Origin: Rathayibacter sp. VKM Ac-2857
GTDB taxonomy: Bacteria > Actinomycetota > Actinomycetes > Actinomycetales > Microbacteriaceae
Assembly: GCF_013205025.1 (NCBI RefSeq)
Contig: NZ_JABMLE010000002.1
Span: forward strand, 1-64,000
Reading direction: 5' to 3'
Length of the DNA: 64,000 bases
The notes below the pieces were generated by a model, which worked only from the letters and a program-made list of their open reading frames with translations, had not been told where the DNA came from and did no database searches. Shown here piece by piece: positions 52,395 through 61,162 of the stretch. A program made the position numbers and the translations under genes. Numbering within the stretch: position 1 is the stretch's first letter; every line of letters begins with the position of its first letter.

Positions 52395-54128
52395 ATGGAG
52401 CCCCTCACCCCGACCCCCGCGACCCCCTGGTGGACGAGCGCGGTCGTCTACCAGATCTACCCCCGCTCGTTCGCCGACTCGAACGGCGACGGGTTCGGCG
52501 ATCTCGGCGGCATCCGCGCGCACCTCGACCACCTCGCCGACCTCGGCGTGGACGTCGTCTGGCTGTCGCCGGTGTACCCGTCGCCCCAGCACGACAACGG
52601 CTACGACATCTCGGACTACCAGGACATCGATCCGCTGTTCGGCTCGCTCGAGGAGTTCGATCTGCTGCTCGCCGAGGCGCACGAGCGCGGGATCAAGCTG
52701 GTGATGGACCTCGTGGTGAACCACACCAGCGACGAGCACGCCTGGTTCGTGCAGTCGCGCTCCTCGCAGGAGGACGCGAAGCGGGACTGGTACTGGTGGC
52801 GCCGCGGGCGCGAGGGAGCCGGGCAGGAGTCCGCGGCTCTCGCGCCAGGCGCCGAGCTCGAGGCGACCACGGAGGCGGGCCTCGACGTCGCCGAGCCCAA
52901 CGGCTGGCGCTCCTACTTCTCCGGGCCGGCCTGGACGCTCGACCCGGCGACGGACGAGTACTTCCTGCACCTCTTCGCGGTGCAGCAGCCCGACCTCAAC
53001 TGGGAGAACCCGGAGGTCCGGCAGGCCGTGCACGCGATGATGAACTGGTGGCTCGACCGCGGCGTCGACGGCTTCCGGATGGACGTCATCAACCTCGTCT
53101 CGAAGAACGTCGACGAGATCGACGGGCCGGGCGGCGGCTCCGGGATCGTCGGCGGGGTCGGTCCCCGGCTGCACGAGTACCTCCGCGAGATGAACGAGGC
53201 GGTGTTCGCCGGGCGCGACGCCGCGCTGATGACGGTCGGCGAGATGCCGGGCGTCACACTCGAGGAGGCGGTGCTCGTCACCGATCCGGAGCGGCGCGAG
53301 CTCGACATGGTCTTCCAGTTCGAGCACGTCGGGATCGACCACGGCGTCGACAAGTTCCACCCGGTCCCGCTCGACCTCGTCGCCCTGAAGGCCAACCTCG
53401 CCCGCTGGCAGGACGGGCTCGCCGAGCGCGGCTGGAACAGCCTCTACCTCGGCAACCACGACCAGCCCCGGCTGGTGTCCCGCTTCGGCGACGACGGCGC
53501 CCGGCGCTACGAGTCGGCGACGCTCTGGGCGACGCTCCTGCACCTGCAGCGGGGCACGCCGTACATCTACCAGGGCGACGAGATCGGCATGACCAACGTG
53601 CCGTTCGCCGGCATCGAGGACTTCCGCGACGTCGAGTCGCTGAACTACTACGCCGAGGCGGTCGAGGAGCGCGGCGAGGACCCGGAGCAGGTGCTCGCGG
53701 GGCTGCGCGCGCAGAGCCGCGACAACGCGCGGACGCCGGTGCAGTGGGACGGCGGGCCGCAGGCCGGCTTCACGACCGGCGAGCCGTGGATCCCGGTCAA
53801 TCCGAATCACGTCGAGGTCAACGTCGCGGCCGACCGGGCCTCGGAGCGCTCGGTGTTCGAGTACTACCGCGCGCTGATCGCACTGCGCCACGAGGACGAG
53901 ACGGTGCAGCTGGGCCGCTTCGCCCTGCTCGAGGCCGAGCATCCGACGCTCTTCGCGTTCACCCGTACCGGGGCGAGCGAGCTGCTCGTGGTCGGCAACG
54001 TCTCGGGCGAGCCACTCGAGGTCGCGCTGCTCGAGGAGTGGGTCGGCGCCGAGACGGTGCTCGGCAACGTCGCGGGAGCGTCGGGGTCGACGCTCGGGCC
54101 GTGGGAGGCGCGGATCCTGCGGCGCTGA
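52395..54128 (+). CDS. GH13 alpha-glucosidase (oligo-1,6-glucosidase type)
   Basis: Hydrolyses alpha-glucosidic bonds of short oligosaccharides; no signal peptide, so cytoplasmic. The 577-residue enzyme has VYQIYPRSFADSNGDGFGDL, the conserved region DLVVNHTSDEH, the nucleophile in DGFRMDVIN, the acid/base Glu in TVGEMPG and the third acid in LGNHDQPR. An insert of ~25 residues (AGQESAALAPGAELEATTEA region) occurs in domain B. Exact specificity (trehalulose, isomaltose or maltose) is not readable. Flanked by AKR-like genes on both sides. Confidence 0.9.
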   Translation: MEPLTPTPATPWWTSAVVYQIYPRSFADSNGDGFGDLGGIRAHLDHLADLGVDVVWLSPVYPSPQHDNGYDISDYQDIDPLFGSLEEFDLLLAEAHERGIKLVMDLVVNHTSDEHAWFVQSRSSQEDAKRDWYWWRRGREGAGQESAALAPGAELEATTEAGLDVAEPNGWRSYFSGPAWTLDPATDEYFLHLFAVQQPDLNWENPEVRQAVHAMMNWWLDRGVDGFRMDVINLVSKNVDEIDGPGGGSGIVGGVGPRLHEYLREMNEAVFAGRDAALMTVGEMPGVTLEEAVLVTDPERRELDMVFQFEHVGIDHGVDKFHPVPLDLVALKANLARWQDGLAERGWNSLYLGNHDQPRLVSRFGDDGARRYESATLWATLLHLQRGTPYIYQGDEIGMTNVPFAGIEDFRDVESLNYYAEAVEERGEDPEQVLAGLRAQSRDNARTPVQWDGGPQAGFTTGEPWIPVNPNHVEVNVAADRASERSVFEYYRALIALRHEDETVQLGRFALLEAEHPTLFAFTRTGASELLVVGNVSGEPLEVALLEEWVGAETVLGNVAGASGSTLGPWEARILRR

Positions 54129-54132
54129 CACC

Positions 54133-54166
54133 GGGCCGCGCCCCTGCTCGAGCGGGGGCGCGGTCC
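54133..54166 (+). terminator. Terminator between GH13 and the convergent AKR gene
   Basis: CCGCGCCCC/GGGGCGCGG with a 10-nt loop, extendable by three further pairs, 5 nt after the GH13 stop. It could serve both convergent genes. Confidence 0.7.
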
Positions 54167-54191
54167 AGAGGCGAGTGCGGCGAGGCGCCGC

Positions 54192-55151
54192 TCAGGCGGA
54201 CGCGCGGTCGAGCTGGGCGATCTCGCTGCGGGTGATCGGCAGCGTCGCCGCGCCGAAGATCGATGCCAGCTCTTCGGCGCCGCGGGCGCGCACGATCACG
54301 GCCGAGACCTCTTGGTGCGCGAGCACCCAGGCGAGCGCGGCGGTGCCGGGGTTGCTGCCGTGCGCCTCCGCGACCTCCTCGAGCGCCGCGAGCACCTTGT
54401 TGCCGTGCCGGCCGACGTAGTCGAGCGCGGCCTCGAACATGACCGACTCGGGCTCGTCGGAGCGGTGCCGCAGCCGGCCGGTGAGATAGCCGCTCGCGAG
54501 CGGCAGGCGGGCGAGGGTGCCGAGGCCCTGGCGGAGCACCTCGGGGGCGACGTCCGCCTCGTAGTGCTTGCGCTCCATCAGGTTGTACTCGGCGATCACC
54601 GCGGTGAAGGCGGGCAGGCCGAGCTCGCGGGCCGCCTCCTCCGCCTCGGCCAGGGCGGCGCCGCTGAAGTGGGCGGCGCCGAGGGCGCCGACCGAGCCGT
54701 TCTCGATGAACGGGGCGACGGCGGCGAGGCTCTCGGCGATCGGGACCTCGGGGTCCTCGCTGTCGAAGGAGAGCAGGTCGATCCGGGTGCCGAGCCGCTC
54801 GAGGCAGCCCTCGATCGCGATCCGGACGTCCTCGGCCGCGAGGCCCGGGGCGTCGGGGTGACGGCCGACCTTGGTGGCGACGAGGAGCTCGTCGCGCCGG
54901 GTGCTCTGCTCGAGCCAGCGGCCGATCATGTACTCGCTGCGCCCGGTGGCGTAGTGGTCGGCGGTCGAGATCAGCGTGCCGCCGAGCTGCGCGAACGCGT
55001 CGAGCACCTCGGTGGTCTCGTCGATGCTCGCGGCCCAGCCGAAGACGGAGCCGTCGAGGGCGACCGGGTGCACGGGCAGACCGGTGGCTCCGAGGAGGCG
55101 GGGCGGAAGGGGCGTCTCCGGCGCGAGGGCCGGGGGCGTCGAGTCGGTCAC
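54192..55151 (-). CDS. Aldo/keto-reductase-family protein
   Basis: A 319-residue AKR-fold protein: VFGWAASIDETTEVLDAFAQLGGTLIS, ADHYATGRSEYMIGRWLEQS, LVATKVGRH and TAALAWVLAHQEVSAVIVRARG. Tyr and Lys of the catalytic tetrad appear kept, but the catalytic Asp position is Ser (ISTADHY instead of IDTAxxY) and the usual His (LHRPDP) reads FDSEDP. GTG 55151 follows GGAGG. It may be weakly active or a binding protein. Related in pattern to the AKR-like gene on the other side of GH13. Confidence 0.8.
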   Translation of the reverse strand: MTDSTPPALAPETPLPPRLLGATGLPVHPVALDGSVFGWAASIDETTEVLDAFAQLGGTLISTADHYATGRSEYMIGRWLEQSTRRDELLVATKVGRHPDAPGLAAEDVRIAIEGCLERLGTRIDLLSFDSEDPEVPIAESLAAVAPFIENGSVGALGAAHFSGAALAEAEEAARELGLPAFTAVIAEYNLMERKHYEADVAPEVLRQGLGTLARLPLASGYLTGRLRHRSDEPESVMFEAALDYVGRHGNKVLAALEEVAEAHGSNPGTAALAWVLAHQEVSAVIVRARGAEELASIFGAATLPITRSEIAQLDRASA

Positions 55152-55258
55152 GGGGTCCTCCGGTCGGGGCGGTGCGACGGCACGGTCCCGCCACCGTACC
55201 CCAGGAACGACGGACGGCCCGACGCCGATCAGACCGCCATCACCCCCGGGGAACGACG

Positions 55259-55290
55259 GACGCCCGCCCCACCGGAGTGGGACGGGCGTC
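55259..55290 (-). terminator. pnp terminator
   Basis: GACGCCCG/CGGGCGTC with inner CCAC/GTGG pairing, 16 nt after the pnp stop on the minus strand. Confidence 0.75.
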
Positions 55291-55306
55291 GGTCGTGCGG
55301 GAGGGA

Positions 55307-57571
55307 TCAGCTCTCGGCGGGGACCTCGACGGGCGCCTCGGCGTCCTCGGCCACGACGGGCGCGAGGGACAGCTTGCCGCGGTCGTCGATCTTGGTGATC
55401 GAGACGAGCAGCTTCTGGCCGACTCCGAGGACGTCCTCGACGTTCTCGACGCGCTTGCCACCGGCGAGCTTGCGGACCTCGCTGATGTGCAGCAGTCCGT
55501 CCTTGCCGGGGAGGAGCGAGACGAACGCGCCGAAGGTCGCGATCTTGACGACGGTTCCGAGGAACTGCTCGCCGACCTCGGGGTTGGTCGGGTTCGCGAT
55601 GGCGTTGACCTGGGCGCGAGCGGCCTCGGCCGACGGTCCGTCGACGGCGCCGATGTAGACGGTGCCGTCCTCCTCGATGGAGATGTCGGCGCCGGTCTCG
55701 TCCTGGATCGCGTTGATCGTCTTGCCCTTGGGGCCGATCAGCTCGCCGATCTTGTCGACGGGGATCTGGACCGAGATCACGCGGGGCGCGGTCGGGGCCA
55801 TCTCGTCGGGCTGGTCGATGGCCGCCGTGAGCACCGCGAGGATCGTGGTGCGGGCGTCCTTGGCCTGCTTGAGCGCGGCGTCGAGGACCGACGACGGGAT
55901 GCCGTCGAGCTTCGTGTCGAGCTGGATGGCCGTGACGTACTCGGAGGTGCCGGCGACCTTGAAGTCCATGTCGCCGAGCGCGTCCTCGGCGCCCAGGATG
56001 TCGGTCAGCGCCGCGTAGCGGGTGTGACCGTCGACCACGTCGGAGACGAGGCCCATCGCGATGCCCGCGACCGGGGCGCGCAGCGGCACACCGGCGTTGA
56101 GGAGCGACAGGGTCGACGCGCAGACGGAGCCCATCGAGGTGGAGCCGTTGGAGCTGAGCGCCTCGGACACCTGGCGGATCGCGTAGGGGAACTCCTCGCG
56201 GCTCGGCAGCACCGGCACGAGGGCGCGCTCGGCGAGGAAGCCGTGCCCGATCTCGCGACGCTTCGGCGACCCGACGCGGCCGGTCTCACCGGTCGAGTAG
56301 GGCGGGAAGTTGTAGTGGTGCAGGTAGCGCTTCTTCGTGACGGGCGACAGCGAGTCGATCTGCTGCTCCATCTTGAGCATGTTCAGCGTGGTGACGCCCA
56401 GGATCTGGGTCTCGCCGCGCTGGAAGATCGCCGAGCCGTGGACGCGCGGGATGACCTGCACCTCGGCGTCGAGCGGACGGATGTCGGCCAGGCCGCGGCC
56501 GTCGATGCGGACGCCGTCGCGGAGGATGCGGCCGCGGACGACCACCTTCGTGACGGACTTGTACGCGGCGCCGACCTGCGAGTAGGCCTCGGCGGAGAGC
56601 TGACCGGACGCGATGCGCTCGGCGATCTGCTCCTTGACCTTCGCCTTGAGGGCGTCGTCGGCGTCCTGACGCTCGACCTTGTCGGCGATCTGGTAGACGC
56701 GGACGAGCTCGTCGTAGCTGAGCTCGGCGACGTTGTCGTAGGTCTCCTGCGCGTAGGGCAGGAAGACCGGGTAGTCCTTGACCGGCTTCGCGGTCTCGGC
56801 GGCCAGCTTCGACTGCGCCTCGACGAGCGCGCGGAGGAAGGGCTTGGCGGCCTCGAGGCCCTGGGCGACGACGGCCTCGTCGGGCTTGGTGGCGCCCGCC
56901 TTGATGAGGTTCCACGAGACGTCGGTGGCCTCGGCCTCGACCATCATGATGGCGACGTCCGAGGAGCCGTCCTCGTTGGTGACGACGCGGCCCGCGACGG
57001 TGAGGTCGAAGACGGCGTTCTCGAGCTGCGAGGCCTTGGGGAAGGCGACCCACTGGTCGGCGCCGGAGCCGTCGGACATGAGCGCGAGGCGCACACCGGC
57101 GACGGGGCCCGAGAAGGGCAGGCCGGAGATCTGGGTCGAGGCGCTCGCGGCGTTGATCGCGAGGGCGTCGTAGAACTCGTCGGGCGCGATGCTGAGGACC
57201 GTGATGACGATCTGGACCTCGTTGCGCAGGCCCTCGACGAACGAGGGGCGCAGCGGCCGGTCGATCAGACGGCAGACCAGGATCGCCTCGGTGGAGGGGC
57301 GGCCCTCGCGGCGGAAGAACGAGCCGGGGATCTTGCCGGCGGCGTAGGAGCGCTCCTCGACGTCGACGGTCAGCGGGAAGAAGTCGAAGTTGTCCTTCGG
57401 GTTCTTCGACGCCGAGGTGGCGGAGAGGAGCATGGTGTCCTCGTCGAGGTACGCGGCGACCGCGCCCTGAGCCTGCTGCGCGAGGCGGCCGGTCTCGAAG
57501 CGGACGGTGCGGGTGCCGTACGAGCCGTTGTCGAGAACGGCTTCGGCGAATGTGATTTCAGGACCTTCCAA
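55307..57571 (-). CDS. pnp: Polyribonucleotide nucleotidyltransferase (PNPase), TTG start
   Basis: Phosphorolytic 3'-5' exoribonuclease of mRNA decay. The 754-residue product has two RNase PH domains (the second with [18 protein letters not shown] and [22 protein letters not shown]), a KH domain ([20 protein letters not shown]) and an S1 domain ([24 protein letters not shown]). The conserved N-terminus [15 protein letters not shown] begins at TTG 57571, 9 nt after AAGGAG; no ATG or GTG gives a family-like N-terminus. rpsO, the usual upstream neighbour, is not here. Confidence 0.93.
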   Translation of the reverse strand: MEGPEITFAEAVLDNGSYGTRTVRFETGRLAQQAQGAVAAYLDEDTMLLSATSASKNPKDNFDFFPLTVDVEERSYAAGKIPGSFFRREGRPSTEAILVCRLIDRPLRPSFVEGLRNEVQIVITVLSIAPDEFYDALAINAASASTQISGLPFSGPVAGVRLALMSDGSGADQWVAFPKASQLENAVFDLTVAGRVVTNEDGSSDVAIMMVEAEATDVSWNLIKAGATKPDEAVVAQGLEAAKPFLRALVEAQSKLAAETAKPVKDYPVFLPYAQETYDNVAELSYDELVRVYQIADKVERQDADDALKAKVKEQIAERIASGQLSAEAYSQVGAAYKSVTKVVVRGRILRDGVRIDGRGLADIRPLDAEVQVIPRVHGSAIFQRGETQILGVTTLNMLKMEQQIDSLSPVTKKRYLHHYNFPPYSTGETGRVGSPKRREIGHGFLAERALVPVLPSREEFPYAIRQVSEALSSNGSTSMGSVCASTLSLLNAGVPLRAPVAGIAMGLVSDVVDGHTRYAALTDILGAEDALGDMDFKVAGTSEYVTAIQLDTKLDGIPSSVLDAALKQAKDARTTILAVLTAAIDQPDEMAPTAPRVISVQIPVDKIGELIGPKGKTINAIQDETGADISIEEDGTVYIGAVDGPSAEAARAQVNAIANPTNPEVGEQFLGTVVKIATFGAFVSLLPGKDGLLHISEVRKLAGGKRVENVEDVLGVGQKLLVSITKIDDRGKLSLAPVVAEDAEAPVEVPAES

Positions 57572-57956
57572 GAGGTCTGTCTCCTTAACGTCTGCAGCGG
57601 CACCCCTCTGGGCGCCGGCGTTCGTCGGAGCGGCATGACGGTCAGGAATCGCACGCGATCCCACGGCAGGGCTTCGCGCCGTGCCGTCGTGTGGAGGGCG
57701 TTCGTGCTGGCCACCAGTAGAAGGGCTCCGGGTCTGCCCGACATCGGCCAGTCTGCTGTTGCACTGCCTGATGTCGCGAACCGGGACTCCACCACCGAGG
57801 ACCAGCTTCCTGCCGGCCTGCTCCGTGGTTCGAACCCGATGACGACCGGCGGTCGCTCCCGGATTCGGAACCGGTTCATGCTATCAGTGCGGGCCCCGAT
57901 CGACCAGGAACCGCGGATCCGCCGCGCGGCTCCGGGCCGGGAGCGCTGCCGGGCGA
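57572..57956. other. pnp leader region (gene-free)
   Basis: A 385-nt region without a credible gene. It contains CCGACATCGG (57744-57753), the core of the lexA/recA element, and an inverted GATGTCG half-site (57772-57778) downstream of it. A TAGCAT -10 candidate (57883-57878, minus strand) and a GGTTCGAACC palindrome near 57832 are also seen. The latter resembles a T-loop but no tRNA can be folded around it. Confidence 0.4.
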
Positions 57957-58385
57957 CTACCAGATCGTGCCGGCCCCGACGGTGATCGCCGCGAGCATCA
58001 GCGCGCCGAGCACGAGGCCGACGACGGCCCGGGTGACGCCTGCTCCCCGCCGCGCGCCGCCCTTGACGAGGCCGACGACACCGAAGACGACGGCGAGCAC
58101 GTCGAGCGGACCGCCGAGCAGGAGGCCGATGAACAGCGGGATCGGGGTGAGGAGCACGCCGAGGATCCCGAGCACGAGCGACGCGGTCGCAGCGGCGTTG
58201 CCGACGGCGGGTGCCGCGGGCGCCAGCGGCGCGAGGTGGCCGGTCCAGGCCCGGCCGTCCCAGTAGCGCTGCGTGCCGGCCATGCCCGGATCCGGATACC
58301 AGCCGGGCGGCGGACCGACGGGGGCGGGGCTCCCCCAGAACTCGGCCGGTGACGACGGACCCTGCGGCCCCGCGCCGTCAGCCAC
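57957..58385 (-). CDS. DUF2510/DUF4190 membrane protein
   Basis: A 142-residue protein with a cytoplasmic DUF2510 motif (GPPPGWYPDPGMAGTQRYWD, then GRAWTGH) at about 26-50 and two or three TM helices in the DUF4190 style (around 62-90, 92-107 and 117-140). Such proteins are common in Actinobacteria with unknown function. GTG 58385 overlaps the end of the upstream gene by 8 nt. Confidence 0.8.
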   Translation of the reverse strand: MADGAGPQGPSSPAEFWGSPAPVGPPPGWYPDPGMAGTQRYWDGRAWTGHLAPLAPAAPAVGNAAATASLVLGILGVLLTPIPLFIGLLLGGPLDVLAVVFGVVGLVKGGARRGAGVTRAVVGLVLGALMLAAITVGAGTIW

Positions 58386-58818
58386 GGGTCTCGTGCATCA
58401 GCAGCTGGACGCGCAGGCCGCCCTTGGACTTCACGATCCGGGCGGGGATGCGCGGCTGCTTGCCGGCCTCGGTGAGCCGGGCGAGCGCGGCCTCGACGAC
58501 GTTCTCGAGCCCGCGGGGGACGTAGCCGACGAGGTCGCTCGGCCGGTGATTCGCGAAGAGGCGGACCGGCATCGGCGCGTCGGTGCGCTCCTCCTCGATC
58601 GTGCGGCGCGGGATGACCGCCGTGATCTCCTCCTCGCCGAGGGCGTGCACGCGGGCCAGCTCGTCCTGGTGCGGGAGGGAGTCGGCGACGCCGAGGAGGG
58701 TGTCGCCGCGCTTGGACTTGGGCCGCAGCTCGTAGTCGTAGTCGTCGAGCTTGCCCGAACCGCGGTCGCCGGCGGGCAGGGGATCGGAGTCGGAGCGGCC
58801 GAACGAGAAGAGCTTCAT
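58378..58818 (-). CDS. Uncharacterised protein with a HIRAN-like tail
   Basis: A 146-residue soluble protein: MKLFSFGRSDSD start, acidic middle, then DAPMPVRLFANHRPSDLVGYVPRG and IVKSKGGLRVQLLMHETRG. The VGYVPR followed by a short beta-rich end recalls HIRAN domains from memory, but key parts are missing, so this is only a suggestion. It overlaps the DUF2510 gene, so both are likely co-expressed. ATG 58818 starts the natural protein; the open frame upstream belongs to the opposite reading of the transporter gene. Confidence 0.65.
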   Translation of the reverse strand: MKLFSFGRSDSDPLPAGDRGSGKLDDYDYELRPKSKRGDTLLGVADSLPHQDELARVHALGEEEITAVIPRRTIEEERTDAPMPVRLFANHRPSDLVGYVPRGLENVVEAALARLTEAGKQPRIPARIVKSKGGLRVQLLMHETRG

Positions 58819-58895
58819 GACTCCATCATGGAGCGCCGGGGCCACCCGTGTCGCGGCGCGCGCCCCGCCCGGCCGCCGCCGCCCGGCCGCCGCGC

Positions 58896-60158
58896 TCAGG
58901 CCGCCGAGCGCAGCATCCGCGCGATCGCCACCAGCACCAGCGCGAGCACGATCGCGACGAAGCCGACCAGCACCGGCACGGCGGGGAGGACGGCCAGCGC
59001 AGCGCCGATCAGGAGCACCGGGACCGCCAGCCCGATGTAGGAGGCGAGGAACATCCCGGCGAGCACCTCGCCGCGGGTCTCGTCGGAGGCGAGCGAGCCC
59101 GCGACGCCGAGGGCCAGGCGGAAGATCAGCCCGACGCCGGCGCCCGCGATCACGCCGCCGCCGATGAAGGCGGGCAGCACCACGGCGACGGCGCCCGCGG
59201 CGACGAGGGCGAGCCCGACGGTGAGGGCGACGGCCGAGAGGATCAGCGCGCGGCGGACGGGCAGTCGCGCGGCGGTCAGCTGGGCGACGGCGCCGGCGGC
59301 GAAGACGCCGAACGAGACGACGCCGGCCACCAGGTGCGAGGTCTCGCCGAAGCGGCCGGCCAGGAAGGTCGGCGCGAGCGAGGTGAAGAGGCCGAAGACG
59401 GCGAAGCCGGCGAACGCGCCGACAGCGGCTGACAGGAAGGTGCCGCGCGAGGCCGCGGGCACGGCGAGCCGCTGCGGCCGGTAGGCGGGCAGCTCCTCCC
59501 GGCGCTCGACGGTCTCGGGGACGAGGGCGACCGCGATGCCGAGCACGACGAGCAGCACGAGGAAGACCTCGTAGGGCACGACGAGCGGCCGGTCGACAGT
59601 CACGGCCAGGATTCCGCCGATCAGCGGGCCGAGCGCCAGGCCGCCGACGTTGACGAGGGTGGAGACGGCGCGCGAGGCGCCGGGGCCCTCCTCCGGCCGG
59701 GCGATCGCGCGGAGCTCGGAGAGGTGCGCGGTGGCGGTCGCCGTGAGCGCGCCGACGCCGATGCCGGTGAGCAGGCGGGCGACGATCAGGCCCGGCACGT
59801 CCGGCCAGAGCAGGAAGACGATGCTCGCGAGCACCTCGACGAGGATCGCGGCGAGCAGGATGCGACGCCGGCCGAGCCAGTCGCTGACGTGACCGGCGAG
59901 GAAGAGGCTGGCCACCACTCCGACGGCGTAGGCCGCGAAGATCACCGTCACGACGAAGGCGGGGAAGCCGTCGCGCTGCTGGTAGATCGCGTAGAGCGGG
60001 GTCGGCACGGTCGAGAAGGCCATCACCGAGAGGAAGGCGAGCGCGATCACCCAGAACCCGAGGTGGTGCCCGAGCTCGGGGCGGCGCGACCCTGGGCGGC
60101 GCGAGGAGGACGGCGTGCGGGCGGGGGTGCGCTCGGCGGGGATTCCGGTGGTCGGCAT
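58896..60158 (-). CDS. Major-facilitator-superfamily exporter
   Basis: A 420-residue membrane protein with about twelve TM helices and the MFS loop 2-3 motif GHVSDWLGRRRILL, followed by ARLLTGIGVGALTATATAHL. N-terminal tail basic and Ser/Pro-rich. The pattern (YAIYQQRDGFPAFVVTVIFAAYAVGVVASL) fits drug-type exporters. ATG 60158 was chosen as the first Met of the natural protein. Divergent from a LysR gene across 82 bp, so probably controlled by it. Confidence 0.85.
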   Translation of the reverse strand: MPTTGIPAERTPARTPSSSRRPGSRRPELGHHLGFWVIALAFLSVMAFSTVPTPLYAIYQQRDGFPAFVVTVIFAAYAVGVVASLFLAGHVSDWLGRRRILLAAILVEVLASIVFLLWPDVPGLIVARLLTGIGVGALTATATAHLSELRAIARPEEGPGASRAVSTLVNVGGLALGPLIGGILAVTVDRPLVVPYEVFLVLLVVLGIAVALVPETVERREELPAYRPQRLAVPAASRGTFLSAAVGAFAGFAVFGLFTSLAPTFLAGRFGETSHLVAGVVSFGVFAAGAVAQLTAARLPVRRALILSAVALTVGLALVAAGAVAVVLPAFIGGGVIAGAGVGLIFRLALGVAGSLASDETRGEVLAGMFLASYIGLAVPVLLIGAALAVLPAVPVLVGFVAIVLALVLVAIARMLRSAA

Positions 60159-60240
60159 GCGCCCAGAGTGCTCCCCCCGATCGTCCACGTCCAACGGAGG
60201 ATCCTGGACGCATTGATCGAGGATGCTGCATGATTCACGG

Positions 60241-61125
60241 ATGGACGATCGTCAGCTCGCCGCCTTCGTCGCCGTCGCGGAGGAGCTCAGCTTCACCCGC
60301 GCCGCGGCCCGCCTCTACGTGGTGCAGTCCACGCTGTCCGCGACGATCCGCTCGCTGGAGCAGGACCTCGGGGCGCCGCTGTTCACCCGGTCGACCCGCC
60401 GCGTCGCGCTCACCACCGTCGGCGAGGCGCTGCTGCCCTCGGCCCGTGCGGCGATCGACAGCGTCGACCGGATGCGCTCGCTCGCGGCGGAGGACGCGGC
60501 GGGGCTGCGCGGCCGCGTCCGGGTCGGCACCTTCTCCGCGCTCGACATCCTCGATCTGCCGGGCGCCCTCGGCGCGTTCCGGCGCCGGCACCCGCTGGTC
60601 GACCTGCTGCTGCGCACCTCGCCGAGCGGATCGACGGGGCTGGCGGAGGACCTCCGCCGCGGCCGGCTCGACGTGGCGCTGCTCGCGCTGCCGGTGACCG
60701 AGCTGGACGATCTCGCCGTGACGACCGTCGTCCGGGACGGCTACGTTCTGCTGGTCGAGAGCGAGCACCCGCTGGCGCGGCTGGTGCGGCCCTCCCCCGC
60801 GGACCTCGACGGGGTCGCCTTCATCGACACCCCGGCCGGCTTCGGCAACCGCGTCAGCGTGGACCGGGCCTTCCGCGCGGCCGGAGCGACGCGGCGGGTC
60901 GCGACCGAGGTCGCCGATCTGCCCGCGATCCCGCGCTTCGTCCAGGCCGGCCTCGGGCCGGCGGTGGTCCCGCGCTCGGGCATCAGCCCGCTGGCCGGGG
61001 TGACCGCGATCGATCTGGACTGGCCCGGGCTGGTCTGGGAGGTCTCGGTCTGCAGCCCGCCGCGCCCCTCGGCCGCCGTGCAGGCGCTCGTCGCGCTGCT
61101 GGCCGAGCGGGCGGAGCCGGTCTGA
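60241..61125 (+). CDS. LysR-family transcription regulator
   Basis: A 294-residue regulator with the N-terminal winged HTH (RQLAAFVAVAEELSFTRAAARLYVVQSTLSATI) and a periplasmic-binding-like effector domain (GRVRVGTFSALDILDLPGAL onwards). ATG 60241 (MDDRQLAAF) matches family starts; the ATG six codons upstream has GAGG directly against it. A CATGAT -10-like hexamer lies 6 nt before 60241. Likely regulates the divergent exporter; the ligand is unknown. Confidence 0.88.
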   Translation: MDDRQLAAFVAVAEELSFTRAAARLYVVQSTLSATIRSLEQDLGAPLFTRSTRRVALTTVGEALLPSARAAIDSVDRMRSLAAEDAAGLRGRVRVGTFSALDILDLPGALGAFRRRHPLVDLLLRTSPSGSTGLAEDLRRGRLDVALLALPVTELDDLAVTTVVRDGYVLLVESEHPLARLVRPSPADLDGVAFIDTPAGFGNRVSVDRAFRAAGATRRVATEVADLPAIPRFVQAGLGPAVVPRSGISPLAGVTAIDLDWPGLVWEVSVCSPPRPSAAVQALVALLAERAEPV

Positions 61126-61126
61126 G

Positions 61127-61146
61127 GAGGGCGCCCGCGGGCCCTC
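61127..61146 (+). terminator. Hairpin after the LysR gene
   Basis: GAGGGC/GCCCTC with an 8-nt G/C loop, directly after the LysR stop and before the convergent anti-sigma gene. Confidence 0.4.
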
Positions 61147-61162
61147 AGCTCTCGCCCGGCGC

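Noticed and set aside
57820-57850. GGTTCGAACC resembling a tRNA T-arm
   Set aside because: The flanking bases do not form T, anticodon or acceptor stems on either strand.
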